A stretch of DNA of 64,000 nucleotides from Bradyrhizobium monzae (lineage in GTDB: Bacteria; Pseudomonadota; Alphaproteobacteria; Rhizobiales; Xanthobacteraceae): contig NZ_JAIRDQ010000001.1 of NCBI RefSeq assembly GCF_021458635.1, positions 124,001 through 188,000 of the forward strand, in the 5' to 3' direction. A model generated the notes under the pieces. The model did no database searches. It worked only from the letters and a program-made list of their open reading frames with translations, and was not told the DNA's origin. The position numbers and the translations under genes are program-made. Positions within the stretch are counted from its first letter, which is position 1. Each line of letters starts with the position of its first letter. This document shows, in pieces, positions 52,902-61,283 of this stretch.

Positions 52902-55274
52902 ATGTCAGATCAGTTTTTCGAATACGCTCAACGTCACTCCCTCGCGCTTTTTCCGCTGCTGTCAGACACGAAGACGCCCGCATGCGGAAACGGCTTCTAT
53001 GATGCCACGCCGAATTTACTCGACTGGCAAGCCTGGCGGACACAAGGTCATCAACTGGGTATTTCGGCCTGCCTGTCGCAACTCGTCCTGATTGACGTAG
53101 ACGCTCACGGCGACCGCGACGAGGCGTGGGAGCACTTCACCAGGTGGTGCGCGGAGATCGGGATCGAAACCCCGGCGCCTTACGGTCACTCCCCGAAGGG
53201 CGGATGGCATTTTGCTTTCCGGTGTCCGGAGGGCTTCGACCCACATCAGTATCGCGGCCATCAGAAAGTGATGATTTCTCATTTTCGCCCCCTGGCGACC
53301 GGCGAGGAAGACGGCGAACGGATTTCGGTCCGCAACCGCGCTTACAACGTCGCGCCTGGGTCGGCGTTCGGAGGCCGTCCATATGTTCTTGCCGCAGATG
53401 CGCCACCTCCGTATCCGTATAGCGATCGGACAGCACCGTTGTTCGAGCTTTTGAAGCGGCCCGAGGTAAAGGCGGTTACCGGACCGGTCCCCGATGCTGT
53501 AGGCGGAGTTTCGCATGATGGAGTCCGCTACGATCAATTGCTCTGGTGGATCACAAAGAAGGTCGAGCGCTGGACGAGTGGCGTCGAGTCGCTCGGCAAT
53601 GACAATTGGATATCGATCGGCAAACGGATTAAATTGAGCTTCCCAGGCGAAGATGGGCTTGCCGCATTCCTTGCAATGTCATGGGAGGATCGGCACGACA
53701 CAATCACGCGTCGTTGGTGGAATCTGAGCGACTTCAAAACCGAGGGCGCGAACCTCGAAACCCTGCCGGCTCTTTTAAAGCAGGACATAACGTGGATGTT
53801 CAAGGAGCATTTTGGATGCCCCACCCCCCCAACGTGTCCCCTACCGCTTCCGGTTTCAATCCCTGCGGAAATCATCGAGCAGCACCGACGCGAGCGCGAA
53901 CAATACGAGGCCGCGTTGCTCGGGCCGCTTCCGGATCACCCTGAATTGCCCATCGATCAGGCGCACGCCCTGAACGACTATTGGGCGCATCTGCCCTCGG
54001 GCAGAATGATCTACGAGCGGACCGGAGAGTTATTCAATTCCGCAAGCGTCGACAAGCACATCGGCCGCGTCAAAGATGCAATGAAAACCGAAGGTCCGGG
54101 GGCACTCGCGAGCACCTGGCTATCGCAACACCGCTTTGTCAAATCGATGGGCTGGGCACCCGGTGAATCGAAGATCATCGAAGATAGGGTTCTCACGGTA
54201 GACGGTTGGATCCGCAGCCGCGGCGACCGGACGTTCAATCGCTACGTTCCGCCGCACGTCGACCATATCGAGGGCGACGTTTCGAAGTGGCTGAACCATA
54301 TCGAGGCGATCTATCCGGGCGAGGCTGGACACATCGTTCGATGGCTGGCGCACCGCGTGCAGCGGCCCGGCGACAAAGTGAACCATGCGCTCGTTTTCAT
54401 CGGGTCGCAGGGCATCGGCAAGGACACGATTCTAAAGCCTGCAATCACCGCGATCGGTTCGCAGAACTTCAAACAGATCACCGCCAAGACGTTCTTCAAT
54501 TCAGAATGGAACGACTATCTGCAGTCGGTCATCCTCCGAATTAACGAAGTCCACGATCTCGGCGGCGAGTCCCGCTATGGCTTTTATGACGCCACCAAAG
54601 ACGTGATCACCAACCCACCGGAGGCGCATCGGATCAACACGAAGCATGTACCGCAGTACGCGGCGGTGAACGTGAGCGGCGTGATCATGACGTCGAACCA
54701 CCTCGACGCCCTGTACCTAGCTCCCGACGACCGTCGGCACTTCGTTTGCGTGTCGACCCGGACACAGGGGGATTTCACGCCCGGTTATTGGGACGACATC
54801 AATGCCTGGTTCGAGAACGGCGGCAACGAAGCGGTCGCGCACTACTTGACCAATCTGGACCTAACCGCGTTCAACGCAAAGGCACCCCCGCCGAAAACGG
54901 CCGCTTGGCACATGGTGGTCGCGGCCGGCGTAGCTCCCGAGAGCGGCGACCTGTCCGACGTGATCGAAAGCATGGGCAAGCCCGACGCCCTCACACTCCA
55001 AATGGTCAAGGCGCGCACGCCCGGTGATAGTCAGCTCCGGTTGATGTTCGAAGACGCCAAGCTTCGCAGGGCAATCCCGAAGCGGCTTGCGGAATGTGGA
55101 TACGTCGCCGTCGCGAACCCGGACGCTCGGGACAGCGGCGGGCGGTGGCGCATGCCCGGTGGCAAGACGACGATCTACGCGCGTCAGGAATTGAGCGAAG
55201 ATGCTCGCTTAGCTGCGGCGCGACTGATCAGCGCGACCGCCGACGCACCGCCCTTGGTTCCGATAAGACCGTAA
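52902..55274 (+). CDS. Primase-polymerase/helicase replication protein
   Basis: 790 residues. The N-terminal half is a bifunctional primase/polymerase-type domain (about 10-200; FPLLSDTKTPACGNGFYDAT, IDVDAHG, HSPKGGWHF). A linker follows. The C-terminal half has DUF5906/SF3-like P-loop ATPase motifs: Walker A GSQGIGKDT (about 501-509), VILRINEVHDLGG, and MTSNHLDALYL. It starts and unwinds DNA for the element's own replication. Long relative to P4 alpha. It is followed by the candidate origin. Confidence 0.88.
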   Translation: MSDQFFEYAQRHSLALFPLLSDTKTPACGNGFYDATPNLLDWQAWRTQGHQLGISACLSQLVLIDVDAHGDRDEAWEHFTRWCAEIGIETPAPYGHSPKGGWHFAFRCPEGFDPHQYRGHQKVMISHFRPLATGEEDGERISVRNRAYNVAPGSAFGGRPYVLAADAPPPYPYSDRTAPLFELLKRPEVKAVTGPVPDAVGGVSHDGVRYDQLLWWITKKVERWTSGVESLGNDNWISIGKRIKLSFPGEDGLAAFLAMSWEDRHDTITRRWWNLSDFKTEGANLETLPALLKQDITWMFKEHFGCPTPPTCPLPLPVSIPAEIIEQHRREREQYEAALLGPLPDHPELPIDQAHALNDYWAHLPSGRMIYERTGELFNSASVDKHIGRVKDAMKTEGPGALASTWLSQHRFVKSMGWAPGESKIIEDRVLTVDGWIRSRGDRTFNRYVPPHVDHIEGDVSKWLNHIEAIYPGEAGHIVRWLAHRVQRPGDKVNHALVFIGSQGIGKDTILKPAITAIGSQNFKQITAKTFFNSEWNDYLQSVILRINEVHDLGGESRYGFYDATKDVITNPPEAHRINTKHVPQYAAVNVSGVIMTSNHLDALYLAPDDRRHFVCVSTRTQGDFTPGYWDDINAWFENGGNEAVAHYLTNLDLTAFNAKAPPPKTAAWHMVVAAGVAPESGDLSDVIESMGKPDALTLQMVKARTPGDSQLRLMFEDAKLRRAIPKRLAECGYVAVANPDARDSGGRWRMPGGKTTIYARQELSEDARLAAARLISATADAPPLVPIRP

Positions 55275-55855
55275 CGCGGGCGTGTTGGGCACGTTGGGCA
55301 CGTTTTGTCATGTTGTCAGAGTCTGAGTTCACTAATGTGTAGACAGGAAAGAAAAGAGAGAAACAGAAGAAATAATAGGCACAAGAGAAACCGCGCCCAC
55401 TGCGCCCAGCGTGCCCAACACGGCGACGGTGGAGACGGCTTGGCCGGCTTTCGGCTCGCTATGACCTGAGGGCGTCGACCGCGTGAGCAAGGAGAACGCT
55501 AACGCTGAGTGCGATCAGGCAAACGATTGTGACTTGAAATAACATCGGGCGAATTCCGTGGGACCGCTATCTTATGGTCGTTAGACGTCGGCGGCATTTG
55601 GTCGGCCGGGTGGCAGCTTGGTGTTCGTGCAATTACAAATCGGCAAGGGCCGCGACCGTCCTTGAATTCGCACCGGTTTTCCAGTGCTTTCGCGCCTGCC
55701 TCAACGCGATTAACGGAATTTATATCTTTGGGTCGCATCTTAACGCACTGAAATCGCGATATTTTCTATATCATGTTGCGCCTATGTTGCGCCTTTGGCC
55801 GGTGATGCGGGTCGAGGGCGCTATTCGCGGTGTCAAATCGCAAGTGAGTTTGCCC
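55275..55855. other. Non-coding region of 581 bp with candidate origin
   Basis: No supported gene. The first 150 bp hold iteron-like repeats around an AT/purine-rich stretch (55310-55390). The remainder is ordinary intergenic DNA before the terminase gene. Confidence 0.5.
55286..55417. other. Candidate replication origin with inverted iteron groups
   Basis: TGGGCAC occurs at 55286-55292 and 55295-55301, 9 bp apart. In opposite orientation, GCGCCCA, GCGCCCA and GTGCCCA occur at 55393, 55402 and 55411, also 9 bp apart. The arms CGTGTTGGGCAC (55281-55292) and GTGCCCAACACG (55411-55422) are exact inverted copies. The enclosed DNA is AT- and purine-rich. Satellites often have the origin beside the replicase. 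This is inferred from the pattern only. Confidence 0.5.
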
Positions 55856-56479
55856 ATGGCCAAGACCGGACCAACGTGTTCAATCTGCAAGCATAAGTCC
55901 CGACATCAAATCGAGATCGGGCTTGCGCATGGCATCGCGCACAACGCGCTCGCGCGTCGCTTCAATGTCAGCGCCGATGCGGTCGGCCGCCATGCGGCGA
56001 ACCACGTCAGCCCTGCCATGCGCGCGGCGATCCTGACCGCTCAGAAGCCGACCGAAATCGACCTTGAAGCGCTGCAGGCGAGCGAGCAGGAAGGCTTGCT
56101 GTCGCAGCTAGTCCACCAGCGGGCGCGGCTGCAACAGCACGTAGCCACAGCGATCGACTTCGGCGACATCAAAGCGGCGATCAGTGCCGAAGGCGCAATT
56201 ACTGGCAACCTGGCCCTGGTCGGCAAGTTGCTCGGCATGATCGTGCAGCGCCACGACGTGCGGTCGACGTCGCTCCTGATCAGCGCCGATTACCTGGCGC
56301 TTCGCCAGGCCATCACCACCGCGCTACGCCCCTTCCCCGAGGCGGCGCGCGCGGTGGGCGCGGCCCTCCATAGGATGGAGACCGACGCGGCAGCGGCCAT
56401 CACCCAGCGCGCTGGCAAGCCGCCCCTGCTCATTGAGGCTACGCCCGTGCCGCCGCCCTGCCCGGTACTGTTGCCATGA
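55856..56479 (+). CDS. Terminase small-subunit-like protein
   Basis: 207 residues from ATG 55856. A Cys pair (CSICKHKSRHQIEIGLAHG) leads to an HTH-like segment (HNALARRFNVSADAVGRHAANH), as expected for DNA recognition by TerS. It is overlapped by the terminase ATPase gene (4 bp, ATGA). The position, not a clear family match, supports TerS. Confidence 0.6.
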   Translation: MAKTGPTCSICKHKSRHQIEIGLAHGIAHNALARRFNVSADAVGRHAANHVSPAMRAAILTAQKPTEIDLEALQASEQEGLLSQLVHQRARLQQHVATAIDFGDIKAAISAEGAITGNLALVGKLLGMIVQRHDVRSTSLLISADYLALRQAITTALRPFPEAARAVGAALHRMETDAAAAITQRAGKPPLLIEATPVPPPCPVLLP

Positions 56480-57237
56480 ATACAATGGCAACCGATATTG
56501 CTCGCGCATTGGATCCGGCCCTACTGGCTCGCGACGCGGATATCGAACTGGACGAATGGCAGGCCGAATTCGTCCGCTCGGACGCGCCGCAGACGGCCAT
56601 GCTGATCCCGCGGCAGCACGGGAAGACCGAGGCCAGCGTCATCAAGTCTCTGTCGGTCGCGACGACCGAGCCGGATAGCCTGATCCTGATCGCATCGCCT
56701 GCTCAGCGCTTATCCGACGAATTTGTGCTGCGATCGCGCACCACCCACAATCGGATCAAGGATGCTGCGCCCCTCGTCGGGGATGCCGCCCGCCGGATCG
56801 AGTTTGCGAACGGTAGTCGATTGCTCGCCCTGCCAGGTGACAATGACGGCGACACCATCCGCGGCCTGGCCAACGTCCGTCTGGCGATCATCGATGAGGC
56901 GGCGCGGTGTTCAGATGCACTGATCGCCGCCATCCGCCCCATGCTGGCGACGAACCCACGCGCACAGCTCGTCTATCTGTCGACACCTAAAGGCAAGCGC
57001 GGCTCGTTTTACGAAACTTGGACGTCGACCGATCCCGAGTGGCATCGCATCAGGGTTGAATTGGGATCTTGTCCGCGCATCACACCGGAATTCCTAGCGC
57101 GCGAGCGAAAGAATTTAGGCGAGACGAAGTTCCGCGAAGAATACCTTTGCGAATTCCTCGACTCGGACATTGCTGCATTCAGTTCGAGCCTGGTGGAAAT
57201 GATGTTTGACCCTGAGGTGAGGCCGCTATGGAAATGA
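56476..57237 (+). CDS. Terminase large subunit, ATPase part
   Basis: 253 residues. Walker A IPRQHGKTE (Lys50) and Walker B LAIIDEAA (Asp140-Glu141) with the coupling motif YLSTPKG. This is the N-terminal motor of TerL, which packages DNA into capsids. The protein ends just after FSSSLVEMMFDPEVRPL, where the nuclease domain should begin. The nuclease is encoded by the next, overlapping gene. Confidence 0.88.
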   Translation: MNTMATDIARALDPALLARDADIELDEWQAEFVRSDAPQTAMLIPRQHGKTEASVIKSLSVATTEPDSLILIASPAQRLSDEFVLRSRTTHNRIKDAAPLVGDAARRIEFANGSRLLALPGDNDGDTIRGLANVRLAIIDEAARCSDALIAAIRPMLATNPRAQLVYLSTPKGKRGSFYETWTSTDPEWHRIRVELGSCPRITPEFLARERKNLGETKFREEYLCEFLDSDIAAFSSSLVEMMFDPEVRPLWK

Positions 57238-57914
57238 TGACGATGGTTGACCCGTCCGGCTGGCGCCGCGCCGACGTGCGCCCGCGCGACGAATGGATCG
57301 TGGGCCTTGACGTCGGCCAGTCCATAGACCCGAGCGCCATCTGCGCACTCAATTATAAGGTCATCCCTGGCGATCACGTGCGCGACGATAAGAACCGTGT
57401 GCTGCGTCAGACCAAGATTGAACGGTTTCTAGTTCGGCATTTGGAGCGCTTGCCTCTTGGAATGCCGTACCCTCAGCAAATCGAGCATGTGGCGAACTTG
57501 TTGGGGCGTGAACCTCTCGTCGGCGCGACGTTCGCTTTGGATTTCACGGGCTGCGGTCGGCCTGTTGCGGATCAATTCGAGCGGGCCGGCTTGCGACCGC
57601 AAAAAGTCTTGATCACCGCCGGCAACGAAGTGACGATAAACGGCGGCAACACGCATCATGTGCCGAAAGGATTTCTCGTCTCTGGTCTCGAGTCGCGGAT
57701 GCACTCGGGAGAACTAAAGATCGCTGCTGATCTGATGGAGTCGCCAGCGCTCAAAGAGGAGTTGCGCGATTTCGGCCGCAAGGTCAGCGAGTCGGGCCGC
57801 GTGACCTACAATGCGCGATCGGGCGCGCATGACGACTTGATCCTGGCTATCTGTATCGCGCTATTCATTGCGACGAACAGGCCGATGACTAGCCGACAGC
57901 CGTTGCAGATCTAA
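57228..57914 (+). CDS. Terminase large subunit, nuclease part
   Basis: 228 residues from ATG 57228, overlapping the ATPase gene by 10 bp in another frame. The RNase H-like nuclease has Asp28 (VGLDVGQSIDPSA), a second Asp (ALDFTGCG) and a third (GAHDDLILA). Together with the ATPase it equals one normal TerL (about 480 residues). The overlap and own start suggest a true split gene; a frameshift in a fused gene cannot be excluded. Confidence 0.78.
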   Translation: MEMMTMVDPSGWRRADVRPRDEWIVGLDVGQSIDPSAICALNYKVIPGDHVRDDKNRVLRQTKIERFLVRHLERLPLGMPYPQQIEHVANLLGREPLVGATFALDFTGCGRPVADQFERAGLRPQKVLITAGNEVTINGGNTHHVPKGFLVSGLESRMHSGELKIAADLMESPALKEELRDFGRKVSESGRVTYNARSGAHDDLILAICIALFIATNRPMTSRQPLQI

Positions 57915-58504
57915 GCTACTCCAGCACTGTTGTGAGGTTGATCCTTTCGAATTGCAGCCAGTTGTTTGCGTACCGATTTATCCAAAACGACCTTAAAGAC
58001 TTTGCCCTCGTCCGTGAAAACCACGGCCGATAAAAAGCGTCCCGTTATTCGGCTCCAGATCGAAGCGCCGATAAAGTGTTGCCGACTGTAATGCCGAAAC
58101 ATCTCAAGGTCCGACAAAAAGAATCGGTCGGAGGTCCGCGGTTTTATCTCGGTCGGATATTTCCTTTGTGGCGCCCACTTGTCACCGGCCGACATATCCA
58201 GCGGCAGAACTTCGAAAAGTTGCCGCTGGAAAGGTATTTTCCAATGAAAGAAACCGGCGCCGATGTGCACGGGCATGACGCCCAAATTTCGTACGGAGAC
58301 AACCAGATATCTGGGCAACTCAGTGCCCTTGATTGAATCGTGGTAGACAACGTTGATCGATGCCCATGCGTGTATTTTGGTACGAGACGCTCTGGCCGTC
58401 ATGTATGAATTAAGCAGGGCCACGGTGACAGCAGCAAACGTACCCAGGACGCCGAGAGCGGCTATCGTGAACTGGTGAGCCTTCAATAACTCTTCCAAAA
58501 ACAT
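57911..58504 (-). CDS. Membrane-anchored cargo protein
   Basis: 197 residues from ATG 58504, with GGGGA upstream. One membrane helix (about 15-35; FTIAALGVLGTFAAVTVALLNSYM) and a large soluble C-terminal domain with beta-rich character (LPRYLVVSVRNLGVMPVHIGAGFFHWKI). The family is not recognised. It is convergent with the terminase and lies with three other minus-strand genes up to attR. Confidence 0.7.
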   Translation of the reverse strand: MFLEELLKAHQFTIAALGVLGTFAAVTVALLNSYMTARASRTKIHAWASINVVYHDSIKGTELPRYLVVSVRNLGVMPVHIGAGFFHWKIPFQRQLFEVLPLDMSAGDKWAPQRKYPTEIKPRTSDRFFLSDLEMFRHYSRQHFIGASIWSRITGRFLSAVVFTDEGKVFKVVLDKSVRKQLAAIRKDQPHNSAGVA

Positions 58505-58652
58505 TTGAACGTTTCCCCGGACGGAATCAACGCCTGATGTGGCTGCGCTCTGGCTATTCCCGGATCGCATTGACGCGCTCGTGTGGGTGCTGACAGAACT
58601 GCGTGGACCGGTGCATACCGTGATCAGGACAGAGCTGCGGGTTTAGAATGCA

Positions 58653-59147
58653 CTAGAAGTCGCTGTCATGGGACCGGTATGATTCTCTGCGCACGCGCGT
58701 GCCGAAGTGTTGGTTTTTCTTGCATCGAGGGCAGTCATACCAATCCTGCCCCTCCGATTTATGCGAGAACTGTAAGATGCTGATTTTTTCATCGTTGAAA
58801 CAAGTGGCGCAAGCTCGGTGAAGAGGTTCTCCGTTCGCTTCAGATGCTTTTAGTTCGTAGGCGAATGAGTTGTCGCCATAGTCCTTCAATTGATAACGAT
58901 CGAACTTGCGTTTCTCGGCTTTGAGCTTTGAGATTTCTTGATCAAGGTCGGCGATTTGCCGGAGCAGTTCAGCTCGTTCATCTTGAGCTGCAAAGACGCT
59001 AGCGTTTGCTTCTATGAGCTTCGATTGGAAATCCAGCAGCTTCGACTGAAAAGCTGCGGCGTCACGCAAATTGATCATTGCGTGCCCAATGTCACTCGCC
59101 CCTTTGAATGCCGAGATTGCGGCTGCAATCGCAGAAACGTCGACCAT
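58653..59147 (-). CDS. Coiled-coil zinc-finger cargo protein
   Basis: 164 residues from ATG 59147, with GGAGG 8 nt upstream. A helical N-terminus (VDVSAIAAAISAFKGASDIGHAM) and a coiled coil (about 45-95; QDERAELLRQIADLDQEISKLKAEKR) are followed by a two-part Cys set (CATCF and CPRCKK) that likely binds zinc. Such helix-coiled coil-Zn proteins often act as sensors or adaptors. No specific family is known to me. Confidence 0.72.
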   Translation of the reverse strand: MVDVSAIAAAISAFKGASDIGHAMINLRDAAAFQSKLLDFQSKLIEANASVFAAQDERAELLRQIADLDQEISKLKAEKRKFDRYQLKDYGDNSFAYELKASEANGEPLHRACATCFNDEKISILQFSHKSEGQDWYDCPRCKKNQHFGTRVRRESYRSHDSDF

Positions 59148-59189
59148 TCTCAAACCTCCACATGTATCATCCACAGAGCAGTGAGTTTG

Positions 59190-59546
59190 CTAGCCGAATA
59201 GATCGTCAACGCTGTAGCCACTCCAGCTCAGCGACGGCAGGGCAGGCAGTGGAGGCAACGAGGGAAGGCTCCTCAAGGGAGGCAAAGACGGCAGCGATTT
59301 AAGAGAAGGAAGTGACCGCATCGGGGGTAATGGGCCGCCTGAAGCATTTTGAGAAAATGCGACACCGTGTCCGTTGTGATCTCTAATCCATCCTGACGAT
59401 ACCCGGCCAACATGGCGACCGGATGTTGCATAGAGTTCTTCTCCCTGCACGAAGCCGATGGGCTGGCCGGTCCAGGTATAAAATGTGCCGTTGTTGTCCA
59501 CGTAGTGTGTCGCACGTCCGTTGCGATCGTAGAAATCTTGAGCCAT
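59190..59546 (-). CDS. 4-fold beta-flower-like protein with LPSLP tail
   Basis: 118 residues from ATG 59546. The N-terminal 75 residues repeat an F-Y/G-x-V/I pattern (FYDRNGRATHYVDNNGTFYTWTGQPIGFVQGEELYATSGRHVGRVSSGWIRDHNG), as in 4-fold beta-flower domains, with a C-terminal tail of Leu-Pro-Ser/Pro repeats (SLPSLKSLPSLPPLRSLPSLPP). A single aromatic-rich beta domain with such a tail could be a signal-sensing or effector part. It starts 3 bp after the neighbouring stop. Confidence 0.65.
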   Translation of the reverse strand: MAQDFYDRNGRATHYVDNNGTFYTWTGQPIGFVQGEELYATSGRHVGRVSSGWIRDHNGHGVAFSQNASGGPLPPMRSLPSLKSLPSLPPLRSLPSLPPLPALPSLSWSGYSVDDLFG

Positions 59547-59548
59547 TG

Positions 59549-60169
59549 TCACGCGCCCTGCTGTGGAATGATAGTCACTCGAAGTGAGCCGTCATCGGCG
59601 TATGCCGCATTCATCTTTTTGTTCAGATTCGCTTGCATCTCTGCTGCGGTAGGATCACTGGCCACGCTCTTGATAGCGAGTGGCAGCGCATAGTCACCTT
59701 TGAACAACGCTGCCATGCCCGTCCTGATCGCTTCTGCATCCTCTTCCATTTTCCCGTGGGCATTCGGGAAATAGATGCGATTCATCTGGGCCACGCTGAA
59801 TTCGTACCCAACTCTCTGCCCGATCGCGGCTAGCAGCTTGGTGAACAGATCGATTCTGCGTTGGCCCCACAGAGCACCTGTGTCGGTGCTTTTCGTCAGG
59901 TGTTCGAAGTATTCTTCCCAAGCGTCGACGATGGGTTTGTCGCCGTAAAAGTCTATCGGCACAGCATTGATCGCCTCGACATGCGCCGCTGTGAGGTTTG
60001 CTGCGCGGGTCGCCATTAGGGTCCGAAATATATTGAACCGCCGATCCCTCTTTTCACGGTAGCTCTCGACCCATTTCTGCGCTTGCACAGCGAGCACGGG
60101 ACCAAGCAAGGTGCACGTAGCGAGAACGACGTCCGACAGTTTGAGAATTGAAAAGGCTTCCTCAGCCAT
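59549..60169 (-). CDS. DUF6680-like membrane-anchored protein
   Basis: 206 residues from ATG 60169, with GGAG upstream. One membrane helix (about 15-30; VVLATCTLLGPVLAVQAQKWVE) is followed by a charged helix (REKRDRRFNIFRTLMATRAANLT), which is how I recall DUF6680 proteins starting. The rest is helical (MNRIYFPNAHGKMEEDAEAIRTG). It is the outermost cargo gene, 215 bp before the tRNA, and is followed by the beta-flower gene. Confidence 0.65.
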   Translation of the reverse strand: MAEEAFSILKLSDVVLATCTLLGPVLAVQAQKWVESYREKRDRRFNIFRTLMATRAANLTAAHVEAINAVPIDFYGDKPIVDAWEEYFEHLTKSTDTGALWGQRRIDLFTKLLAAIGQRVGYEFSVAQMNRIYFPNAHGKMEEDAEAIRTGMAALFKGDYALPLAIKSVASDPTAAEMQANLNKKMNAAYADDGSLRVTIIPQQGA

Positions 60170-60384
60170 AGCTCGTCTCCGCGAATCAACGAGCGATGGT
60201 GGCATGCAGGCGGCGCACGCGCCGAGACGTAACTTCTCAATCCGCACTATTCACAGACGTATCGCGCCGCGTGTTGCGTCGAGCCGCTTTGATTGTATTT
60301 GATCCATTGAAATTGCATTGGATTTTGGCGCGACAGGCGCAGCAAGACCAGAAAGCAAAATCCAGGCTAAGTTATTGATTTCAC

Positions 60385-60436
60385 TGGCGCGCTCGGAAGG
60401 ATTCGAACCTCCGACCCTCGGAATCGAAATCCGATG
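60385..60436 (-). repeat. attR: 52-bp direct repeat inside tRNA-Arg
   Basis: Identical to attL at 46176-46227 over 52 bp; the flanking bases differ on both sides. It marks the right junction of the 14.2-kb element. Confidence 0.93.
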
Positions 60437-60461
60437 CTCTATCCAGCTGAGCTACGAGCGC
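60385..60461 (-). tRNA. tRNA-Arg (anticodon TCG)
   Basis: The minus strand folds fully: acceptor GCGCTCG/CGAGCGC, D-arm GCTC...GAGC, anticodon arm TCGGA-loop-TCCGA with loop TTTCGAT (anticodon TCG, codon CGA), T-arm GGAGG/CCTTC with loop TTCGAAT, discriminator G and encoded CCA. Its 3' 52 nt form attR and were probably supplied by the element. It remains complete and functional. Confidence 0.96.
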
Positions 60462-60570
60462 CCTGATGGCCCCGGGCATTGGGCCACAACCGAAGCCGCG
60501 GACGTAGGCTGGCAGACCAGCCGACCTGCGGCGCTCGGATTGGTTCGAATTAGCAGAGAGGCCGGACAAT

Positions 60571-60602
60571 AAAAAGCCCTCCCCGCCTTAATCGAGGCGG
60601 GG
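60571..60602 (-). terminator. Rho-independent terminator for the minus strand
   Basis: Arms CCCCGCCT (60581-60588) and AGGCGGGG (60595-60602); read on the minus strand, a T-rich tail follows. It ends the gene at 60616. Confidence 0.8.
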
Positions 60603-60615
60603 CAGAGGCGCGCTG

Positions 60616-61122
60616 TCACCAGGTCGTGTTGAAAAGGCCGAAATGCGGCTGCTGTGCCACCAGCATCATCCGCTGACCACGCTGCGCCGCCGGACGCGCC
60701 CGAGCCACCTTGCGCTTGGGCTGAACCTGCGGAGCTTGGGTCTGGGCCACCTGACCCTGGGCTTGCGGCTTGGCATCAGCCTTCCTGCCCACAGCCACAT
60801 CGCCCTTCGGCGTGAATTGGGCAAAGGTCTCGCGCACCCGCGCCTTTGCCGACATATCAGCGAGCCGGTCCACCTGCGCGGTCGGCTGAGGTGCCTCGGC
60901 GGCAACCGTCTTCATCACCGGCGCGGCAATGGTCGGCTGGCTGGTGTCGAGCACGACACGGTCAGGCAGATGGCGGTCGGACCGAATCCGGATCAGCGGC
61001 TGATCGTAGCTTGCACCCGCAACGACCTGCGCAACCGGCGATGTCGGCCAAACGAAATCAGCCGCGAACAACAGTGCGAGCAGCGCTCCGCCGACGAACA
61101 TGAAATACCGAAAGATGGGCAT
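60616..61122 (-). CDS. Membrane-anchored Pro/Gln/Arg-rich hypothetical protein
   Basis: 168 residues with one N-terminal helix (MPIFRYFMFVGGALLALLFAADF) and a periplasmic, low-complexity C-terminus (KADAKPQAQGQVAQTQAPQVQPKRKVARARPAAQRG). Similar proteins are common in Bradyrhizobium. Function unknown. It is chromosomal, just right of the element. Confidence 0.75.
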   Translation of the reverse strand: MPIFRYFMFVGGALLALLFAADFVWPTSPVAQVVAGASYDQPLIRIRSDRHLPDRVVLDTSQPTIAAPVMKTVAAEAPQPTAQVDRLADMSAKARVRETFAQFTPKGDVAVGRKADAKPQAQGQVAQTQAPQVQPKRKVARARPAAQRGQRMMLVAQQPHFGLFNTTW

Positions 61123-61283
61123 TGGCCGCGCTCCGCCCCCCGCATCCCCGCGTGGGCTCTTCGCCTTAACCGGCGATCCTATAATTGGTTCCTACGCCCA
61201 GCCTTTGGTTCAAATGGCAACGCCAAGATTTTTGGCCAAGGGGCAAGGATGGTAACTTTTTCGCTAGCGGAACGCGTGGCCGT

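Larger units (their letters stand above)
46176..60436. mobile_element. Integrated satellite-like element in tRNA-Arg(TCG)
   Basis: A 14.2-kb element lies between perfect 52-bp direct repeats (46176-46227 and 60385-60436) that equal the last 52 nt of the intact tRNA-Arg at the right end. Contents in order: tyrosine integrase, HTH, small proteins, AT-richer cargo, Zn-ribbon protein, AlpA-like, cold-shock protein, primase-helicase, candidate origin, terminase small-like and split large subunit, then a minus-strand cargo cassette. No portal, capsid, scaffold, tape-measure or lysis genes are recognised. This is the gene content of a phage satellite rather than a prophage, though gene loss from a prophage is possible. 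Confidence 0.88.
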
